The notes under the pieces: generated by a model
What the model was told of the DNA's origin: nothing
What the model saw: the letters and a program-made list of their open reading frames with translations, nothing else
The model's database searches: none
Made by a program: the position numbers and the translations under genes
Shown here: positions 34,618-44,564 of the stretch, piece after piece
How positions within the stretch are numbered: position 1 is the first letter of the stretch
Layout: every line of letters starts with the position of its first letter
Assembly: GCA_964443875.1 (NCBI GenBank)
Contig: CAYUET010000013.1
Span: 1 to 64,000, forward strand
Source of the DNA: CAYUET01 sp964443875
GTDB lineage: Bacteria; Auribacterota; JAFGBW01
Direction of reading: 5' to 3'
DNA: 64,000 nucleotides

Positions 34618-35763
34618 TTATTTTTTATTGATATTATGTCTTCTGGGTTTGCCTTCAATTCTTTCAATCGGGTCGTTGATAAAGACCTTTCCCAATCCAA
34701 TTGCTGAAGTAAGAACTCCCCCTTTTCGATCCTCACTGATCCCATCTGTATATCCGAGATCTACAGGAACTTTACCTCTCCCGCCTTGTAAATCGACAAC
34801 ATAAGTCGGGCGAAGAAATCCTGTCGTGGTCCCGCAAAGATCTCTGCAGATTTCCTTGCCTTTGTTGATTTCGGTCCGAAAATGCCCCGTCCCCTCAACA
34901 AGATCCGCATAATAAAGATAATAAGGCCTTACGCCTATTCTCCCGAGAGCATGCACCAGTTCCCGCATAACATCTGTATCATCGTTCACACCCTTGAGCA
35001 AAACGGTCTGGTTGGATATAGGAATACCAAGGTCACGTAAAGCTTTAACGGCCTGAAAACTCTGTTCTGTGATTTCATTCGGATGATTAAAATGGGTATT
35101 CACGAAAAGTTGAGGTTCATTTAATGTCCTGGGCGTATGTTTTTTAAGCATCTCGACGAATTCAATATCTTCTGTAATCTTTTGCGGCCATACGCAGGGA
35201 ACTCTTGAGCCTATCCTTATCAAATCAAGATGGGGGATTTTTTTAAGATTCCCAAGAATTTCATCCAGTCGTCGCGTAGGTATCAAAAACGGATCTCCTC
35301 CGGAAAGCAGGACATCCCGAATATCTTCATGTTCTGCAATATATTCAATTCCTTGATTAATATCTTCTAACGAGGGATTTTTATAGTCATCACCCACTTT
35401 TCTTTTTCGTGTACAGAATCGGCAGTACATTGAGCACTCGTTTGACACGAACAATAATACTCTGTCCGGATACCGGTGAATGATTGTCCGGGGTCCGCCC
35501 AGGGGAATATCTCCCTCTTCATCCAGGGGATCTTCAGACAGATCCATATAATGCTCAAGTTCCTCCACATCAGGAATGGCCTGTTTCCAGATACCGTCAT
35601 CAATCTTTTCAATAAGACTTAAGTAATACGTATTAACCCTCATCGGATATTTAGCTATGACATCCTTAAGTCTTGGATCAACTTTTGCCTTCTGCCCTGT
35701 AAGCCATTTATCAAGATCCTCAAATGTCCTTATTGAATTCTTTAAAATATCCTTATACGACAT
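34618..35763 (-). CDS. Lysine 2,3-aminomutase family radical SAM enzyme
   Basis: A 381-residue enzyme. The CxxxCxxC cluster motif (C110-SMY-C114-RF-C117) binds [4Fe-4S] and SAM, and K331 in GGRGKVP matches the PLP-binding lysine of KamA. Conserved DVLLSGGDPF and IRIGSRVPCVWP are also present. It converts L-lysine to beta-lysine or acts on a related amino acid (EpmB and glutamate 2,3-aminomutase are alternatives), a strictly anaerobic reaction. In some taxa beta-lysine is acetylated to an osmolyte by AblB, but no acetyltransferase lies beside it. I start at 35763 (AAGGAG 8 nt upstream) instead of the earlier 35829. Confidence 0.9.
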   Translation of the reverse strand: MSYKDILKNSIRTFEDLDKWLTGQKAKVDPRLKDVIAKYPMRVNTYYLSLIEKIDDGIWKQAIPDVEELEHYMDLSEDPLDEEGDIPLGGPRTIIHRYPDRVLLFVSNECSMYCRFCTRKRKVGDDYKNPSLEDINQGIEYIAEHEDIRDVLLSGGDPFLIPTRRLDEILGNLKKIPHLDLIRIGSRVPCVWPQKITEDIEFVEMLKKHTPRTLNEPQLFVNTHFNHPNEITEQSFQAVKALRDLGIPISNQTVLLKGVNDDTDVMRELVHALGRIGVRPYYLYYADLVEGTGHFRTEINKGKEICRDLCGTTTGFLRPTYVVDLQGGRGKVPVDLGYTDGISEDRKGGVLTSAIGLGKVFINDPIERIEGKPRRHNINKK

Positions 35764-36081
35764 TGAGAATTCTCCTTTTCTCTCTATAAATATTGGTAAA
35801 TCATTGGATAATGATAAGTATAATTTCAACCATGTTAAAAATATTATAACCGTGCTATTTTATCAAATCAGGTCTTCAGTATCAAGCAGCTTCAGAAACT
35901 TATTCTTCATAATAAAATTTACGGCTGAATAAAAAATTTCAGATATCGGAAAAATGTCGAAATATCGCGGAAATTAACTCAGGAGAAAAACAGCTTTCAG
36001 AATTCCATAATCTTCCGTATTTAGATTGATAATTTAAATTAAACTTGTGAAAATACCTTTATATACTTTATAAACAGGCCT

Positions 36082-36795
36082 ATGCTTCAAAAAATAAAAT
36101 TCTCAGAAATCCCTCAAATCAAACATCGCGAGCAATGCTATACCTGTTTCCGCGCAAAAATAAATTGTCTGTGCGACAACATAAAGCCTTTTTCAACAAA
36201 AATGCACTTTGTCATCCTGATGCACACCAAGGAAGCCAGGAGGGAAAAAACAGGGACTGCCCGGCTTGCAAAATTATGCCTGACCAATGCAGAACTTTTA
36301 ATCGGAAATGATTTCAGTCAGAATGAGCGTGTGAATGCGCTGATCCAGGATCCCGCTTATTATCCTCTGGTTTTATTTCCCGGCCGCAATGCCCTGAATT
36401 TCTCCGCTCATGGCAACAGCCGTCTTAATCCCAAAGGAAAAAAACTTCTGATTTTTGTCATAGACGGAACCTGGTCCTGTGCAAAAAAAATTTTGAATAA
36501 AAGTTCAAACCTCCAGCTCCTTCCTAGGCTTTCTTTTTCCAAAAGCTATATCTCGCGGTTTATCATCAAGCGACAACCCAAAGAACATTGTATTTCCACC
36601 ATAGAGGCCATCTATTATTTATGCAAAGAGGCCGAGAAGGCCGGATGTGAAAACCTTGAGAAGCAGCCTGAAATCCTCATGCTTCTTTTCAAAAAACTTG
36701 TCAATACTCAGATCTCGTATCAACATAAAGCGGCTCAGGTCCAGCACGTGAAGGAAGGGGATATCCTGAAAGCCACGCGTGGAATCCGTAATTGA
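36082..36795 (+). CDS. tRNA-uridine aminocarboxypropyltransferase (DTW domain)
   Basis: A 237-residue DTW-domain enzyme of the TapT family, which transfers the 3-amino-3-carboxypropyl group from SAM to uridine of tRNA (acp3U). The Cys-rich start CYTCFRAKINCLC is the zinc site, LMHTKEARREKTGTARLAKLCL is a conserved block, and the DGTW motif appears as VIDGTWSCAKKIL. The C-terminal lysine-rich helix completes the domain. The ribosome site is weak. It stands upstream of a membrane glycosyltransferase on the same strand with a 66 bp gap, without a clear functional link. Confidence 0.88.
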   Translation: MLQKIKFSEIPQIKHREQCYTCFRAKINCLCDNIKPFSTKMHFVILMHTKEARREKTGTARLAKLCLTNAELLIGNDFSQNERVNALIQDPAYYPLVLFPGRNALNFSAHGNSRLNPKGKKLLIFVIDGTWSCAKKILNKSSNLQLLPRLSFSKSYISRFIIKRQPKEHCISTIEAIYYLCKEAEKAGCENLEKQPEILMLLFKKLVNTQISYQHKAAQVQHVKEGDILKATRGIRN

Positions 36796-36861
36796 TTCCT
36801 GCGAAAAAATCTCTTGATTTAATACTTGTTTTTCAACTCATAAAAATGTTTTATTTTTAAA

Positions 36862-38379
36862 ATGAAAACTTACTTATCCCCTGCCGCAAATTCAAATTAT
36901 TCCGCTCTTTTTGCCATCATTCTTATAAGTTTAGCTATCTTTTATTTCTTTCCCGTTTTATTTGTCAATTATTTCTGTGATGATTACAGCATCATTAAAT
37001 ATAATCCCCACCTTGAAAACCCTGCCAGTCTTTTTCAAATCTTCACAAATCAAGCCATTACAACCGGAGATGCCTCATGCTTTGACAATCAGATTTACAG
37101 ACCTTTCCGGACCCTTTATTACATTTTTGTCGTATTTTTTTTCGGAAAAAATCCCATCATTTTTCATTTTTTAAATTTGATATGGCATATCGGAACTGTT
37201 GCGGGCCTCTATCTGCTTTTCATAAAAGAATGCCCCTCCCTGTTTAACCGCTGTCTTTCAATATTTCTCTGCCTCACTTTTTTATTTCACCCCCTTCATC
37301 TTGAAAATATCAATACCCTTAATGCTGTCGGCGATATTTTAGGATCATTATTATGTTTGGCCTGTATGCTGATCCTTTCTCATTCCGATAAGTTTTCCGA
37401 AAAACAGGTCACATTGCTGTTTATTTTGTGTTACAGTGCCATGCTTTTTAAGGAAATCTTCATTACCCTTCCGATTATTTTAATCCTTTATTTTTTTTCA
37501 AAACTCAGCAGAACTCAAATCCTGATATTGTTTTCCTCCTCTTTACTCTATTTTCTTCAACGCTGCTGCATAGTAAAAGCCCTGGCTCAAAAAACGGATA
37601 CCCTGAATTTCTTTCAGCATATCCTCTATATTTTTCAGACGATCACCGCTTACCTGATTAATTATATTTTTCCGGTTAATCTTTCACAGGCTTATTTACC
37701 CGCTTCATTTCCCTATCTGAATTTTTTTATTCCCGCCCTCCTTCTCATTCTCTTCTTTTTCTATTATCTGACCCAAAAACGCTCCTGCGGCAGAACCTAT
37801 CTTCTTTATTTACTGGCCTTTCTCATTTCCATGATCCCCATTTCAAATTTAATTCCTATCCGGACATTCATTAACGACAGACTGTTTTATTTTCCCTCTC
37901 TCATCCTGTTCATTTCTCTTTATTCTCTATCGGTTAAACTGAAGATTGAAGTCAAAAAAAACTTTTACAGCCTTACGCTTTGTTTCCTTTTATTTGCATA
38001 CACTTTTTTCCTCTTTTTTTCCGGATACAAAAGAAATCTGGAATGGCTTGATCAGGGAACCCTTCTTCATAAATCATGGATAAAAACACAGGAACCTGTC
38101 TTATTATGGAACATGGTCTATACACTGTATCAGGAACAGCAATATGAAAGGCTTCTCCGCTTTATTGAAAAAAATCCTCCTGTTCTCTCTGAAAATGAAA
38201 TCCCCAGGTATTATAAAATACTCTGCATGGCCGCCATTAAATCCCAAAAAAACGATTTGGCCCGATTTTATTATTCTCAGCTCCAAAGCATTGCAGAATC
38301 AGATACAAAAAACATTATTTCTGAACCGGAATGGAAAACCTTCAGTCAAAAAATAAGCCAATATAAAATTTGGAATTAA
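36862..38379 (+). CDS. Multispan membrane protein, GT39/TMTC-like glycosyltransferase
   Basis: A 505-residue protein with about eleven TM helices. The first periplasmic loop has FVNYFCDDYSIIKYNPHL followed by YRPFRTLYY, which matches the DD and R-P motifs of GT-C family mannosyl/TMTC-like transferases that use lipid-linked sugar donors. The last 100 residues form a small helical, TPR-like tail. It could glycosylate exported proteins or surface polymers from a polyprenyl-phosphate sugar. No ribosome site is visible before the ATG. The following gene is a membrane spermidine synthase-like protein 243 bp on. Confidence 0.72.
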   Translation: MKTYLSPAANSNYSALFAIILISLAIFYFFPVLFVNYFCDDYSIIKYNPHLENPASLFQIFTNQAITTGDASCFDNQIYRPFRTLYYIFVVFFFGKNPIIFHFLNLIWHIGTVAGLYLLFIKECPSLFNRCLSIFLCLTFLFHPLHLENINTLNAVGDILGSLLCLACMLILSHSDKFSEKQVTLLFILCYSAMLFKEIFITLPIILILYFFSKLSRTQILILFSSSLLYFLQRCCIVKALAQKTDTLNFFQHILYIFQTITAYLINYIFPVNLSQAYLPASFPYLNFFIPALLLILFFFYYLTQKRSCGRTYLLYLLAFLISMIPISNLIPIRTFINDRLFYFPSLILFISLYSLSVKLKIEVKKNFYSLTLCFLLFAYTFFLFFSGYKRNLEWLDQGTLLHKSWIKTQEPVLLWNMVYTLYQEQQYERLLRFIEKNPPVLSENEIPRYYKILCMAAIKSQKNDLARFYYSQLQSIAESDTKNIISEPEWKTFSQKISQYKIWN

Positions 38380-38622
38380 CCCGTATTGTTCCATCCTTCC
38401 AGATACTATAGACACTTTAATCACAGGGAAGAATTATCCCCATTCCTTTTTTACCGAAAGAAAACCTTTTATCTGCACAAACCTGTTCGTAAAGCTCAGG
38501 TTAATCCATATATTTTTAACAATTGAAGAAAAATTTATTTATTTTCAGTTATTCTAATGATAAAAGAATGTTTTAAACATTTCTCAAAAATCATGTAATG
38601 AATAATTCCCTAAAGGAACTCA

Positions 38623-40818
38623 ATGAAACAAACATTTAATAAAAGCATTCTTCAAATTATCTTTTTCATGTTTTTTCTTTCTGGTTTTTGCGGCCTGCTT
38701 TATCAGATCATCTGGATACGCATGGCCTATGCTTTTTTCGGCGTTATTACCCCTGTTCTGTCCGTCGTCATCTCTGTTTTCATGCTGGGGCTTTCCATCG
38801 GATCATGGCTTGGAGGAAAATATATTTCAAAATTCAGCGATCGTTTAAAAATCAATCCTGTCTATCTTTACGGTTTACTGGAATTTCTAATAGGCATTGC
38901 GGCTCTCTTCATTCACAGGGAATACCAGATCGGCGAACAGCTTTTACTCCCTTTAGGGGAAATGAATTCCTTTTCTTTCCTTCTGTTTTCAGCTCTGATT
39001 CTCACTTTTACAATTCTGCCTGTCTGCACCCTGATGGGAATGACTTTTCCCTTTATGATGGAATTTTTAAAAAAATATGCCCCTTCAAGTGAAAAAAGTT
39101 TCAGTTTCCTTTATTTTGCAAATGTTCTTGGCGCACTTTCAGGGACCCTTCTGACAGCCTGGGTCCTTATTGAATTATACGGATTTCAATATACCGTCTA
39201 TGTCGGGATGATTTTTAATTTCACCATCGGCCTGCTGGCTTTCCTTTTGGGAAAACATTCCCTGAGTCCCGCCCCCTTAAATACTCCGGCAAACCTGACG
39301 GAAAAAGATAAAAACCTGATATTCCTGAATACTCAACACAAAACCTTCTGGACCGGAGTTCTTCTTTTCAGCACTGGATTTATTTCCATGAGCATGGAAG
39401 TGATCTGGACACGGGCCTTTACTCCGGTGATACTGACAACAACTTACGCTTTTGCTTCCATACTGGCTGTTTATCTCCTTTCAACCTGGATCGGTTCATT
39501 CCTCTATAGAACACTCATTCAGAAACAATATCTCATTTCTATTGAGAAATCTGTGGCACTTCTCTCCCTTGCATCCTTTTTCCCCATTATCATGAATGAT
39601 CCCAGGCTCGCCTGCGGAAAACTGACCATCCTCCTGAGCATCGCCCCCCTTTGCGGAATCCTGGGATTTATTACCCCGGCCCTGATAGACAGCTATTCCG
39701 GCGGTAATCCTGAAAAAGCCGGAAAAGTTTACGCTTTAAATATTATCGGATGCATTCTCGGCCCTCTATTCGCCTCCTATCTCTTTCTTCCTTATCTGGG
39801 GACAACCCATTCTTTAATGCTGCTCTCCGCTTTCTTTATTCTTTTTTTCCTGCTCATGATAAAAAAAGAAGTCTTGAGCCATTTATGGTCTTTGCTTGCC
39901 CTTCTGGCCTTTGCCCTCCTGATTCCGGGAACAGCCTTCATGACTCAAAGCTATGATGAGCACTTTGCACAAACACCCGGATATCATGTAAAACGGGACT
40001 ACTCCGCCACTATCGTTTACGGGGAAACAGGAATGAATAAACAACTTTACGTCAACGGGATTGGAATCACCTGTCTTACCCCCATCACCAAACTCATGGC
40101 TCACATCCCCTGCCTTTATTATCCTGGCCAGCCTGAAAAAGCACTTGTAATCTGCCTTGGAATGGGCACCACCTACAGATCTCTTTTAAGCTGGAATATG
40201 AAGGTCACTGCGGTAGAACTTGTTCCTGCCGTTAAAGAGGCTCTCCCGTTCTTTTTCCAGGACATTGTTCCGAATCCGCAGGGAACTGTCGTCGTAGACG
40301 ACGGCCGGAGATTTTTAAAAAGAACAAGAGAACGGTATGATGTCATCTGCATAGACCCCCCTCCTCCTCTTGAAGCCGCGGGATCAAGCCTTCTTTATTC
40401 GGAAGAATTTCTTGAAGAAGTAAAACAGCATCTTTCTCCCAATGGAATTCTGCAGCACTGGTGTCCCGGCGGAGAAAAAAAAATCATCAATGCCATCGCC
40501 CGCTCCATTTCAAATGTATTTCCTTATACCCATTCTTTCATATCCATTGAAGGCTGGGGGGTTCACTTCATCGCTTCCATAAATCCTCTCTCATCAAAAC
40601 AGTTAAAAGAATTGGCCGGGAAAATGCCTGAAACAGCCGGAAAAGATCTGAAGGAATGGTATGCCCCCCATATTTCCATAGAAGAAATTCTCGAGACTCA
40701 ATCCTCAAAAAAATTCAATATTAAAAAGGTGCTTATGAACGATCCATCGGTTTATATTTCAGATGACAGGCCCTACAATGAATACTTTTTCCTGAGGCGA
40801 CTGTTTAATGAATCCTGA
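38623..40818 (+). CDS. Membrane-fused spermidine synthase-like protein
   Basis: A 731-residue protein with a 12-14-helix membrane half (residues 1-450) followed by a class I methyltransferase-fold domain of spermidine synthase type: GETGMNKQLYVNG, CLGMGTTYRSLL (SAM loop), VELVPAV, VVVDDGRRFLKR and CIDPPPPLEAAGSSLLYS. The last motif replaces the usual D-x-x-D-P region of aminopropyltransferases, so polyamine activity is uncertain. Such fused proteins are common in Desulfobacterota and related groups without a proven substrate. AAAGGA precedes the ATG. It is convergent with uup, 36 bp away. Confidence 0.86.
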   Translation: MKQTFNKSILQIIFFMFFLSGFCGLLYQIIWIRMAYAFFGVITPVLSVVISVFMLGLSIGSWLGGKYISKFSDRLKINPVYLYGLLEFLIGIAALFIHREYQIGEQLLLPLGEMNSFSFLLFSALILTFTILPVCTLMGMTFPFMMEFLKKYAPSSEKSFSFLYFANVLGALSGTLLTAWVLIELYGFQYTVYVGMIFNFTIGLLAFLLGKHSLSPAPLNTPANLTEKDKNLIFLNTQHKTFWTGVLLFSTGFISMSMEVIWTRAFTPVILTTTYAFASILAVYLLSTWIGSFLYRTLIQKQYLISIEKSVALLSLASFFPIIMNDPRLACGKLTILLSIAPLCGILGFITPALIDSYSGGNPEKAGKVYALNIIGCILGPLFASYLFLPYLGTTHSLMLLSAFFILFFLLMIKKEVLSHLWSLLALLAFALLIPGTAFMTQSYDEHFAQTPGYHVKRDYSATIVYGETGMNKQLYVNGIGITCLTPITKLMAHIPCLYYPGQPEKALVICLGMGTTYRSLLSWNMKVTAVELVPAVKEALPFFFQDIVPNPQGTVVVDDGRRFLKRTRERYDVICIDPPPPLEAAGSSLLYSEEFLEEVKQHLSPNGILQHWCPGGEKKIINAIARSISNVFPYTHSFISIEGWGVHFIASINPLSSKQLKELAGKMPETAGKDLKEWYAPHISIEEILETQSSKKFNIKKVLMNDPSVYISDDRPYNEYFFLRRLFNES

Positions 40819-40854
40819 GGAAGCCTGTCGGGCCGTTTAAAACAGAAAGAAATT

Positions 40855-42750
40855 TTACTGTCCGATTTCACTTAATACCTCCCAGCGGGAATAGGCGGCA
40901 TTGAGTTCCTCTTCAAGCGTTTTAAGCCGGGCATTGGTCTCCACAATTTCCTTAGACTCTTTCTGATAAAATTTTTCGTCGGATAAAAGCGCACAGATCT
41001 TTTTCTGTTCGGCTTCCAGATGCCCGATTTTTTCAGTAATCTCCTCCAGTTCCTTTCTTTCCTTAAAAGTCAGTTTGCGTGGAGAGGAAGAAATTTTTTC
41101 AGGACCTTTTTCCTTCACCGGCTTTTCTTTGGAAGGAGATTGAGGAGCTTCAAAAAGCCTTCGCTGATAAAGCCAGTCATCATAGCCTCCGGCATATTCA
41201 CCGATCAAGCCGTCTCTTTCTATGACCATCGTAGAAGTGACTACATTATTGAGAAAAGCCCTGTCGTGACTCACTAAAATGAGAGTTCCCTTAAATTCCA
41301 GAAGCAGTTCCTCCAGAAGTTCAAGAGTTTCAATGTCCAGGTCATTGGTAGGCTCGTCCATTACCAGGAGGTTGAAAGGCCTGGTAAAAAGCCGGGCAAG
41401 CAGAAGCCGGTTTCTCTCTCCTCCTGAAAGCACGCTCACCGGGGTGCGTGCCCGTTCCGGGGAAAACAGAAAATCCTGCAGATACCCCATAATATGCCGG
41501 GGTTTTCCATTGATTGTAACCGTATCGGAATCTCCGCCCACATTTTCCGCCACGGTTTTTTCCTCATTGAGCTGCTCCCGCAGCTGATCATAGTAGGCAA
41601 TCTGAAGATTTGTTCCAAGGCGAACGGTTCCTTTATCCGGAGTTAATTTCTCAAGAAGGATCTTAAGCAGGGTTGTCTTTCCGCTGCCATTCGGACCTAT
41701 AACCCCGATTTTGTCTCCCCTCATGATCTGGGTTGAAAAATCGCGGATCAGGCATTTATCTTCAAACCCATGCCCCACATGAGACGCCTTGACGACCAGA
41801 TGCCCCGGAGGAGGGGCATTCTGCTGCGTAATACGCACAAGCGACATCTGCTTGCGCTGTTCCTTTTTTTCCTGCCGCAGCTGCAAAAGCTCCTTCACAC
41901 GACCTTCATTCCTGCAGCGTCTGGCCTTGATTCCCTGACGTATCCATACTTCCTCTTTCGCAAGCTTTTTATCGAACTTTTCCCAGCGCACCGCCTCTAT
42001 CTCCAGAGCGCCCTGCTTGCGCTCCAGAAAAATTTTGTAGTCACAGGCCCAGCTGTAAAGCTTTCCCCGGTCCAGTTCAATGATCCTTGTCGCGAGGTGT
42101 GTCATGAATAAACGATCATGAGTAATGAAAAAAACCGTTCCGGAATACTCTTTTAAAAACTCTTCAAGCCAGGTAATCGAATCGATATCGAGGTGATTGG
42201 TCGGCTCATCGAGCAGAAGAACCTCTGGTTTTAAAACCAAAGCACGGGCCATGAGGACCCGGCGCTTCTGGCCTCCTGAAAGGTTCTCAAAAAGGCTTTC
42301 CGGATCAAGACTCATGCGGGTAATAATATGATCAATCTGATTTTTTAGATCCCAGGCTCCCGTATGATCCAGCTCTGTCTGAAGGAGGTCAAGCTTTCGG
42401 AGACAGTCCGGAGAGGTATCCTGCTCCAGCCGCTGAGTCAAAGCATGATAGTCCCCCAAAAGTTTCGCACGGGGGCCCAGGCCTGACAGAACCACATCAA
42501 ATACAGAACCTTTGATATCCAGAGGAACTTCCTGTTGTAAAAAGGCAACCTGAATGCCCTTCTGATAGATGATTTCACCCGAAGAAACGCTCTGCGCTTT
42601 CGAGATCACCTTCATCAGCGTGGTTTTTCCGGCTCCGTTACGGCCAAGAAGCGCTATCCGTTCGCCGGGTTCAATATTCAATGTCAACTGGTCAAAAATA
42701 AGCGGGCCGCCAAAGGCCAGGGTAATATCCTGCAGACTGACTAAAGCCAT
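40855..42750 (-). CDS. uup: ABC-F family ATPase, Uup type
   Basis: A 631-residue soluble ABC-F protein with two ATPase cassettes: Walker A GRNGAGKTTLMK with signature NLSGGQKRRV, then Walker A GPNGSGKTTLLK with signature LSGGERNRL, and Walker B plus DEPTNHLD and DEPTNDLD. A linker of about 80 residues joins them, and the C-terminal 90 residues form the coiled coil typical of Uup, which binds DNA junctions and the ribosome. It assists translation or repair rather than transport. Its start follows pgeF by one base, so they are co-transcribed and coupled. Confidence 0.93.
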   Translation of the reverse strand: MALVSLQDITLAFGGPLIFDQLTLNIEPGERIALLGRNGAGKTTLMKVISKAQSVSSGEIIYQKGIQVAFLQQEVPLDIKGSVFDVVLSGLGPRAKLLGDYHALTQRLEQDTSPDCLRKLDLLQTELDHTGAWDLKNQIDHIITRMSLDPESLFENLSGGQKRRVLMARALVLKPEVLLLDEPTNHLDIDSITWLEEFLKEYSGTVFFITHDRLFMTHLATRIIELDRGKLYSWACDYKIFLERKQGALEIEAVRWEKFDKKLAKEEVWIRQGIKARRCRNEGRVKELLQLRQEKKEQRKQMSLVRITQQNAPPPGHLVVKASHVGHGFEDKCLIRDFSTQIMRGDKIGVIGPNGSGKTTLLKILLEKLTPDKGTVRLGTNLQIAYYDQLREQLNEEKTVAENVGGDSDTVTINGKPRHIMGYLQDFLFSPERARTPVSVLSGGERNRLLLARLFTRPFNLLVMDEPTNDLDIETLELLEELLLEFKGTLILVSHDRAFLNNVVTSTMVIERDGLIGEYAGGYDDWLYQRRLFEAPQSPSKEKPVKEKGPEKISSSPRKLTFKERKELEEITEKIGHLEAEQKKICALLSDEKFYQKESKEIVETNARLKTLEEELNAAYSRWEVLSEIGQ

Positions 42751-42751
42751 T

Positions 42752-43429
42752 TTATTCTCTTTCTCCGTGATCCCTCACAATAAAGCTGTAAATACGTTCC
42801 TTGTTTTTAGTCCGGCGATAGGAGGGAAGGACCAGTGGACTGCAATACGAACAGATTCCCGAGTCTAGAAAATTCTCCTCCTTCAGCCCTCTGGAAAAAA
42901 GATTTTTTTTCATAAACCCCACCGGATCCAATATATACTTATCTTCCCGGGGTGTAAGGCAACCCTCAAACGGGGGATAATTCAAAAACTCCTTCCCCAC
43001 TTCGTAACAACAGGGTCTAAGTGCAGGCCCGGCCACCAACCGATAATCCTGAAGGTTTGCGGGAAGATTGGATAATATCCCCTTCAAAGCTGATTTCCAG
43101 CCCATATGAATGCCCCCCCTATTTTGTCCCTGCTTCTCATATAAAAGGATGGGCATGCAATCGGCTGTCTTTACAACAAGCATCAGATCTTCGGAATCTG
43201 TCAAAAGCCCGTCTCCGCAAAAACGCCCTTCCTTGTCTGTCCAGAGAATGATTTCCGAATGAACCTGATGCATATAGGCCACCTCTGCCTTTACCTTCAG
43301 TTCTTCAAGAACCAGAGACATCTCCCGGATATTCTGAATATGGGGCCGGGTGAAGCCTGCCACTATACCGTCTTGAAGACAATCTTCATAAATCCAGCAG
43401 TTTTGATAGGCCATCAGCGATAAATTCAT
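42752..43429 (-). CDS. pgeF: Peptidoglycan editing factor PgeF (laccase-domain)
   Basis: A 225-residue cytoplasmic enzyme of the DUF152/YfiH family. The three catalytic or metal-binding positions are seen in MHQVHS, TADCMPIL (Cys) and GIHMGWKSALKGI (His), along with AGPALRPCCYEVG. PgeF removes misincorporated amino acids from UDP-MurNAc peptide precursors. AAGG lies 10 nt before the ATG, so the start is only fairly supported, and an in-frame ATG lies five codons later. It precedes uup with a one-base gap. Confidence 0.9.
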   Translation of the reverse strand: MNLSLMAYQNCWIYEDCLQDGIVAGFTRPHIQNIREMSLVLEELKVKAEVAYMHQVHSEIILWTDKEGRFCGDGLLTDSEDLMLVVKTADCMPILLYEKQGQNRGGIHMGWKSALKGILSNLPANLQDYRLVAGPALRPCCYEVGKEFLNYPPFEGCLTPREDKYILDPVGFMKKNLFSRGLKEENFLDSGICSYCSPLVLPSYRRTKNKERIYSFIVRDHGERE

Positions 43430-43674
43430 AATTTAAAACCTTGTCCGGCTGAAAAACTTTTTCTCATCCAAAACCCATTTCTCATGCTTCAGTGTAATCA
43501 TTCCTGTTTCCTTTCAAAGATTGTTAAAATTACACTATTTTTTTCCTTATCCAAATAAAATTCACTTGATTCCCTGAAAAAAGATAAAAACCAGACTGCA
43601 TAATATTTGAAATATCAACAAAATATGCTATGAAGGTCCGGGCTTCAAATTCAAAAAAAGGCAGAAACATTGCC

Positions 43675-44555
43675 ATGGAAAAAATAACCCTTGTTTTTTT
43701 TTCAGGTACAGGCGGCTCGGCTATGATAGCAGAAGAATTTGCCCGAACCTGGAATAACTCCGGAATACTCACGGAACAGCTCTCCATTTCCCTTAAAGAT
43801 TTAAAAAATCAGAAACCCTTTTCTCCCCAAAGCACAAATCTTTTATTACTGCTTTTCCCGGTTTATGCCCTGGATGCCTGCGAGCCTGTACATCATTGGC
43901 TTAAAACCATTCCCAATGGAGGGAATCTCCTGACTGCAGTCATCTCTGTTTCCGGTGGAGGAGAAACATGGCCCAATACCGCATGCCGGATGACCGCCAT
44001 TAAAGAACTTGAAAAAAAGGCTATTCTGTTTTTTATGAAAATATGCTGGTCATGCCGGCAAACTGTCTTTCCCCCATGAACGACCATCTTGCCATGCATC
44101 TTCTTAACCGGATGCCTCAAAAAGTCAAACGTATCGCTGAGGCCCTGCTTCATAAAACACCAAGGCGCTGCCCTCCATGGATACTTTCCAGGATATTTTT
44201 ATTTGTGGCCTCTCTCGAAAGAAAAGGGGCTAAATACTTCGGCCGCTCCTTTACAGCAAAATCCTCCTGTACCGGATGCGGGCTTTGTGCAAAGCTCTGT
44301 CCCCAGGAAAATATTACCATACAAAACAACCGTCCCGCTTTTGGTGAAAACTGCATTCTCTGTCTCCGATGCATATACACCTGCCCGGCACGTGCCATTA
44401 CTCCCGGGAAAATGAGCCTTCCCCTTTGCAAAACGTATAATTTAAAAGCGCTCATTAAAAAAATGGAAGGAATCACACTTGATCCTGTGGAAAAATGCGC
44501 CAAAGGAATTTCTCTCAGCGGGGTTAGAAACTATCTGGACAAAGAGGATATCTGA
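43675..44555 (+). CDS. EFR1-type flavodoxin/ferredoxin, split by a -1 frameshift at an A7 run
   Basis: Two overlapping frames together make one EFR1 family protein of about 293 residues. The first (115 codons) begins with the flavodoxin-like EKITLVFFSGTGGSAMIAEEFAR, and would end in an unrelated tail at 44079. The second, read one base back from the run at 44012-44018, continues as GYSVFYENMLVMPANCLSPM, the expected EFR1 sequence, and ends with two [4Fe-4S] motifs CTGCGLCAKLCP and CILCLRCIYTCPARA. Such proteins carry electrons in anaerobes. I chose the ATG at 43675 as the flavodoxin starts there. Whether the frame shift is programmed, slippage at transcription, a true mutation or a sequencing error is open. 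Confidence 0.83.
44011..44020 (+). other. A AAA AAG slippery heptamer at the EFR1 frame junction
   Basis: The codons GAA AAA AAG hold a dnaX-type -1 slip heptamer (44013-44019). Shifting by -1 joins the two EFR1 frames exactly where family homology switches. A GCTGG/CCGGC hairpin lies about 25 nt downstream, farther than the usual 5-9 nt, and no strong upstream Shine-Dalgarno is seen. Confidence 0.7.
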
Positions 44556-44564
44556 CGGGGTTCA

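Noticed and set aside
43603..43615. ATATTTGAAATAT dyad before the EFR1 gene
   Set aside because: It is low-complexity A/T sequence that would arise by chance, with no promoter context.
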